The notes under the pieces: generated by a model
What the model saw: only the letters and a program-made list of their open reading frames with translations
Told to the model about the DNA's origin: nothing
The model's database searches: none
DNA from: Diabrotica undecimpunctata
Taxonomy: Eukaryota > Arthropoda > Insecta > Coleoptera > Chrysomelidae
Assembly (NCBI RefSeq): GCF_040954645.1
Contig: NC_092806.1
Coordinates: forward strand, 162,622,328-162,686,327
Length of the DNA stretch: 64,000 nt
Direction: 5' to 3'
Translations under genes and position numbers: made by a program
Shown here: positions 59,591-64,000 of the stretch, piece by piece
Layout of the letters: each line of letters opens with the position of its first letter
Numbering within the stretch: the first letter of the stretch is position 1

Positions 59591-60329
59591 AAAAGGCAAA
59601 AAACGCATAGATTTTGAAAAACCATTAGACAGAGTCGATTAATACAAACCATTTAAAATTATAGAAAACACCTAATTGGAACAATCGGAACGATTAAAAC
59701 AAAGATATGACTCTAGAATCCAAATGTTCGTGCTTAACGATCTCAAAATACAAATTAAACGTTTAAATTTATTTCATGCATTTCAAGATGTAAATCAAAA
59801 AGTCAAAAATACATTATTTTTACTTAAAATGTTAATTTATTCTCATTAAATACATTAGATAATACAAGTAATTCAAACATATATTCGTTCCAGATGATCC
59901 TTCTTGCGGGCGATTATGTGAGTATATTTTTATAAACTAGGTATATTTTAATAGTTCTATTCCCTAGTCCTATTTCCAAATAGATTACCTACATTTTCTT
60001 TTTAAGTCGTGATTATAAGTTGAAAAGAAAAATGTATGTCGATTAGAAAGAGACAAATATTATTGATGTATTTTTATAATTTATGTATTTTTGTGTACAG
60101 AGCAGCCCAAGGAAGTTGAGACACAATCAACAAAAGAATCGTGGGAGCTCTGTAGACCATAAATATTGACTTAATCATATTAGAAATTACAAAAAATGGA
60201 AATTAAATATTAAAACTTATGCATGAATGTTTAGTCCAACTTTTATTATTCTTTGTTTTTTTCTTATGAGAATTATCCAACATTGATAAAATGATGATCA
60301 GCCTTTAATGAGATGGATCTTAATAAAGT
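59591..60329. other. No gene recognised
   Basis: AT-rich. Confidence 0.4.
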
Positions 60330-60825
60330 AGAAGCAGACAGAGAAAGATCTTAATAAATTAAAAGGCGACAGGAAAAAATTTGATTCGAAAGACAAGATA
60401 AAAGAAATTGCAGGAGCAAAAAAGGAGAACAGCTAAAAAAGCAATTGGAAAATATAAAAGAATCCTACATAAACTAAGAGAAAAAATTTCTACCAAGCAA
60501 CTAAGAAATTCAAAGAAATAAAAGGAATAATACAAAGTATTGCAGAAACAAAGAAGGTTTACTTCTAAGAGAAACTACAAAATAATTAAACAGATGGATG
60601 GAGTATTTTGAAGATCTATTAGAAACAGGCCAACAAGAGAACCTGTAGAGAAATGAGAATTGGCAGGAAGATTAAACAGGGACTTGCGAGGAATTAACTC
60701 ACTCTAAATGAAATAATGAAATTAAATATATGGACGCAATATAGACGCATAGACGCTTTTGAAATGTGGATATGGAGACAATTGCTTCGAATTCCATACA
60801 CGGCTCGCCTTACAAACATCTCGAT
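60330..60825 (+). pseudogene. RTE-like fragments interrupted by a DNA transposon
   Basis: RWMEYFEDLLETGQQEN-like (about 60592) is the linker before RT. TQYRRIDAFEMWIWRQLLRI and PYTARLTNIS (about 60732-60822) are the post-RT region. It stops exactly where the transposase relic on the other strand begins. Confidence 0.65.
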
Positions 60826-61860
60826 TCTATAATTGTGCCACTGCTCTTAAGATATGCGTTGGTAAGCTTCTTTTATCAACCGATCTACCGTTTTTCCTTT
60901 ACAATCGACGTTGTTTGAAGCCACATACCTTTTCACTTGACTCCACACCATCCTAATCCGGTTCAGTTCGCAATGGTAAGGCGGCAGTCTCAAAAATCTT
61001 AACGTTTCCGTTTTTGTACTTGTTGTATTCGCCTCTAACTGCGGTCGCATTATCCAGTAATTCACTTTTTAGGTAATCTTCCTCGAAGAAAAAGTTAGCC
61101 AATCCTTGATTTGCCTTTTGTTCCACAATTTTTTTCGGTATATCCAAAACGGCAACGTATTCTTTGTCTTTCCGAAAGTTTGAAATTAACGTCTCAAACC
61201 ATTCTTCCTATAGATCATCGTCCATTTTGTCGTTGTAATCAGTGGTTCCGTTCTTGGCCAAGACTGTAAATTCGGCCCATGCCACAAAACCATTTTCGCC
61301 TCCAGCATGAAGAAAAACAAACCGAGGACCTCTTTGGGTTGGACCTTTTAGTCCAGTACAGAGCCCTTTTATGAAGGCTTCTCGTGAATTATTGATCCTT
61401 GTGTCCCTCCATTCGTTTTTGACTGAAGCACCGACGTTAATCCAAGACTAATCGTTATAAACAAGGTTTACATTATCCTTCTTCCTCAATGTTTTTATTT
61501 GTCTGCAGAATATGATATCTTTTCTTTCCGTCATTATCAAATCTCGACCTCTTTTACCATATTCAAAACCCATGTAATTCAGTAGCCTACCAAATGTGGT
61601 TTTTGAAAAAGCTGGTAGGTCCTCATCATTCTTCAATCTGTCTGTTCATTATGCTGTCAACGGTTCGTGGTATGTTTTAAAAAAAAAAAAAAAATCATGT
61701 ACAATTTTCCTTATCCGAGATTTCACTCCCTTATCGTAAGTATTCTCACGTGAATTTGACTGGAAACTGTTTTTCTTCCCCTTTTGTATCGGTTTCAGTT
61801 CTCCTTGCTGGACTTCTTCGCGGATGTCATAATAAATTTTGCTCACTCATCACATTTTAC
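60826..61860 (-). pseudogene. IS630/Tc1-like DDE transposase, copy B
   Basis: Starts MSKIYYDIREEVQQGELKP (61846). Then LPAFSKTTFGRLLNYMGFEY, a DESW region mutated to a stop (YND*SWINVGASVK), RGPRFVFLHAGGENGFVAWA, EEDYLKSELLDNATA, then CELNRIRMVWSQVKRYVASN and KTVDRLIKEAYQ. Same family and orientation as copy A. Several stops and frameshifts, so inactive. Confidence 0.8.
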
Positions 61861-62334
61861 GTTTTACTTGTACACTAAGAGTCATACTCTGTTTTAAATT
61901 CAAGCCAGATACTGGCAACGGCTCCATGATGTAGATACTTTCATCCGCTTCCGAAAATGAAACGGAACTAAGCTTTCATAGTTTTTGCAAGTTATTGGTC
62001 TAATGGCCAGTACCCAAATCGACAAAGAGACATGTTTGCTTTGCGTGGCCAATGGGGATTAAAACCGATTCGCTCCTACCAATGACTTTATAATGATCTT
62101 TCTTTTCCAAAGAATGTGTTTACAATGGAAGCTATTGAAAATTGATAAATATAGATAAGCTATCGGCAATGAGTTTTTGATATATTTTACTTTTTTCTAT
62201 AGTGTTTTTCTTCATGTTCTTCGACAATGTAACTCTCTTATTTATAATCGATAATTTAATCATGCTGTAGTTGAAACAATAATGATTGTCTAACTGTTTA
62301 CTCTAGAATTTTAAAGTTCTTCGGTTATATTCAT
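61861..62334. other. No gene recognised
   Basis: AT-rich flank of the transposase copy. Confidence 0.4.
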
Positions 62335-62545
62335 CCAGTTATTACAAAATGGAGCAGTTGGTGGACCAAGGAAGGCCTCAGAGTCAACGACAACGCGGCA
62401 GGTCTCCACAGCGATGGCCAGACATCACGAAAAAGCTTCTCAACAAGCAGTATGCTGAGATAGTACATGTAACAGATGACCGCGACCAATGGAAAAGTAT
62501 CATTGATCAGACTATTTAAACTGCCGAAGCTCAATGATGAACCAC
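62335..62545 (+). pseudogene. Retrotransposon C-terminal fragment
   Basis: EGRPQSQRQRGRSPQRWPDI, then DDRDQWKSIIDQTI, the usual RGRPPxRWxDD...AxDRxxWR end motif. Confidence 0.6.
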
Positions 62546-64000
62546 AACACATCTGCCAAGATGGTAATGACTATGATGATGAAGGGACCTAAAAAATAAC
62601 TAGAGGGCAAGGGGCAAGGGAAAGTGGTATCCCAGCTGAGATTTTTTAAGGAAGGCGGCGAAAGAATTTAAGAAAGAATATTTCACTTAACATTAGTAGT
62701 TTGTTAAAATGAGAAAATGCCTGAAACAATGGAATAGCGGTCTTATTTGTCAATCTACAAAATAAACTGAGTGGGTTATTTCTATTTACAAATTTAGTAA
62801 TTGCCATACGAATTTTCTTAACTTTACCTGTGACAGTAGTTTGTAGGGAAAGAAGTGTTTCGAAACTTAAAATAATAAAAAACTATGTACGATCCACAAT
62901 CGGACAAAAAAAGGCTTTCAGGCTTATTCATCATTAGTATTAAAAAATATATTTCAGAAAATACAGGTGTTTGAAATTTTTAAAAAATTTGCTTTAAAAA
63001 AATCTAGAAAGTCAAAGTTTATAAATTAAATAAACTCTGTATAGGTACTTCTTACATTTTGGATTTTTTTAACGTAAAATTATTTTAACTTTTTGATTTA
63101 GAAATGCTTTGGGGAAGGTTAGGTTTGGGGAGGGCGGCCAAATTACTCTCGCATTTAGACGGCAGATGCTCTAGGAACGGCTCTGATCTTTATTTTTATG
63201 TACTAATCTATTTAGAGATAAACTAATAATTTATAAGAGACGAACAAATAATTGTATATGATCTTATTTGTCCGCTGTTGCTTAAAAAAGTTCTATATTT
63301 TTTTGGACAGTGTAGATAACAGTAAAGTTTGTATGAAATTTTGAATTCATTCAACCGTAAATCCCAAAAGTTTACCTGCTCTCCCGATTAGTTAATCAAT
63401 ACAGGTCTTCGATTTGACACGGTACTTTGTCCATCACACCCTCAACATCTCGAAATGTTTACTTAATATCGAGAGGTTAATTGTAGTTGGCTCCTCTTTT
63501 CATGCTCCTGGACCCGCACCTCTACTCATCGCCTTAGAATTTACGACGGAATTGTGGAATGAATGAGGTGAATGGCAAATTTAATTACGGGGCGAAAATC
63601 GCCTGAAATAATATTTGGACAGACGATGCTCGGGTTGGATGCCAATTCGAGCCTTTTGTTTGTCTAAAGAAAGAAGAAAATATGGAATTTTAAATTGTTT
63701 ATGTTCGTTCTCGGGTACCTAGCGGAAGGTGTAACGATTTTGATGTGTTGAAAAATGATCGTGTTTAAAATTTTCTACAATCGATCGATACGAAAAGGAG
63801 TAATATTATCTGTTGCTTAATAATTACATATTTAATTAACAGAATATTTAAGTGTTTGAAAATATTTCAAATCTTTATTTGTTTTACCAGGGTAACTTCT
63901 TCTCAGATGATATTCCAGCTTAGATGACTTCATAGCGTTATTGCTAAAACCTTTGTTGCATAAAAGGCGCAAAAACATTGTGGAAAACATGTGTAATTGG
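62546..64000. other. No gene recognised
   Basis: AT-rich. A short GC-richer patch at 63110-63190 has no known motif. Confidence 0.4.

Noticed and set aside
1..64000. CRISPR array or bacterial-type operon
   Set aside because: No regularly spaced short direct repeats with unique spacers; spliced genes and retrotransposons show a eukaryotic chromosome.

Overview
This is AT-rich eukaryotic genomic DNA, almost certainly insect. It has spliced genes with insect-type protein sequences (a FoxC/crocodile gene and an NADH-cytochrome b5 reductase), introns of about 10 kb, a short (CCTAA)n tract matching the arthropod telomere repeat, and a very heavy load of insect-type transposable elements (Ty3/gypsy, RTE-like, Jockey/I-like, Tc1/IS630-like, hAT). 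A beetle is my best guess from the repeat style. It is inference only.

Left third (1-19.4 kb): five 3' exons of an NADH-cytochrome b5 reductase lie on the + strand (6619-6744, 7226-7344, 7931-8129, 18761-18958, 19018-19190). All four internal splice junctions join in frame. The N-terminal exon was not found. The 10.6 kb intron before the last two exons is mostly mobile DNA. It holds an inverted-repeat element of about 1.65 kb (8992-18694) with a small MITE and a (TA)n tract, and inside the (TA)n sits a complete Ty3/gypsy retrotransposon (10163-18207, - strand). Its two 1,286-bp LTRs are nearly identical and its gag and pol are intact, so this is a young insertion.

Middle (19.4-36 kb): no host gene recognised. 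It is a graveyard of non-LTR retrotransposon pieces, a Tc1-like transposase relic, a 265-bp tandem repeat (three copies) and a degenerate ~84-bp tandem repeat whose units each contain a short hairpin.

36-47.3 kb: the FoxC orthologue crocodile, on the - strand. Exon 1 (46414-47227) carries the whole forkhead domain. Exon 2 (36072-36334) carries the C terminus. They are separated by a 10.1 kb intron holding a hAT relic, a foldback element and inverted retrotransposon copies. A GC-richer promoter region follows, with a possible divergent untranslated exon at 47884-47989.

Right part (48-64 kb): non-LTR fragments, two copies of an IS630/Tc1-like DDE transposon, and a 434-bp deletion derivative of the element that interrupts the reductase intron. 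The most striking item is a complete type I hammerhead self-cleaving ribozyme at 53564-53625, directly after a (TA)n tract. All conserved core bases and the three helices can be traced, and the minimal palindromic helix III is of the kind that works as a dimer.

No CRISPR array or rRNA was seen, and there is no convincing tRNA.
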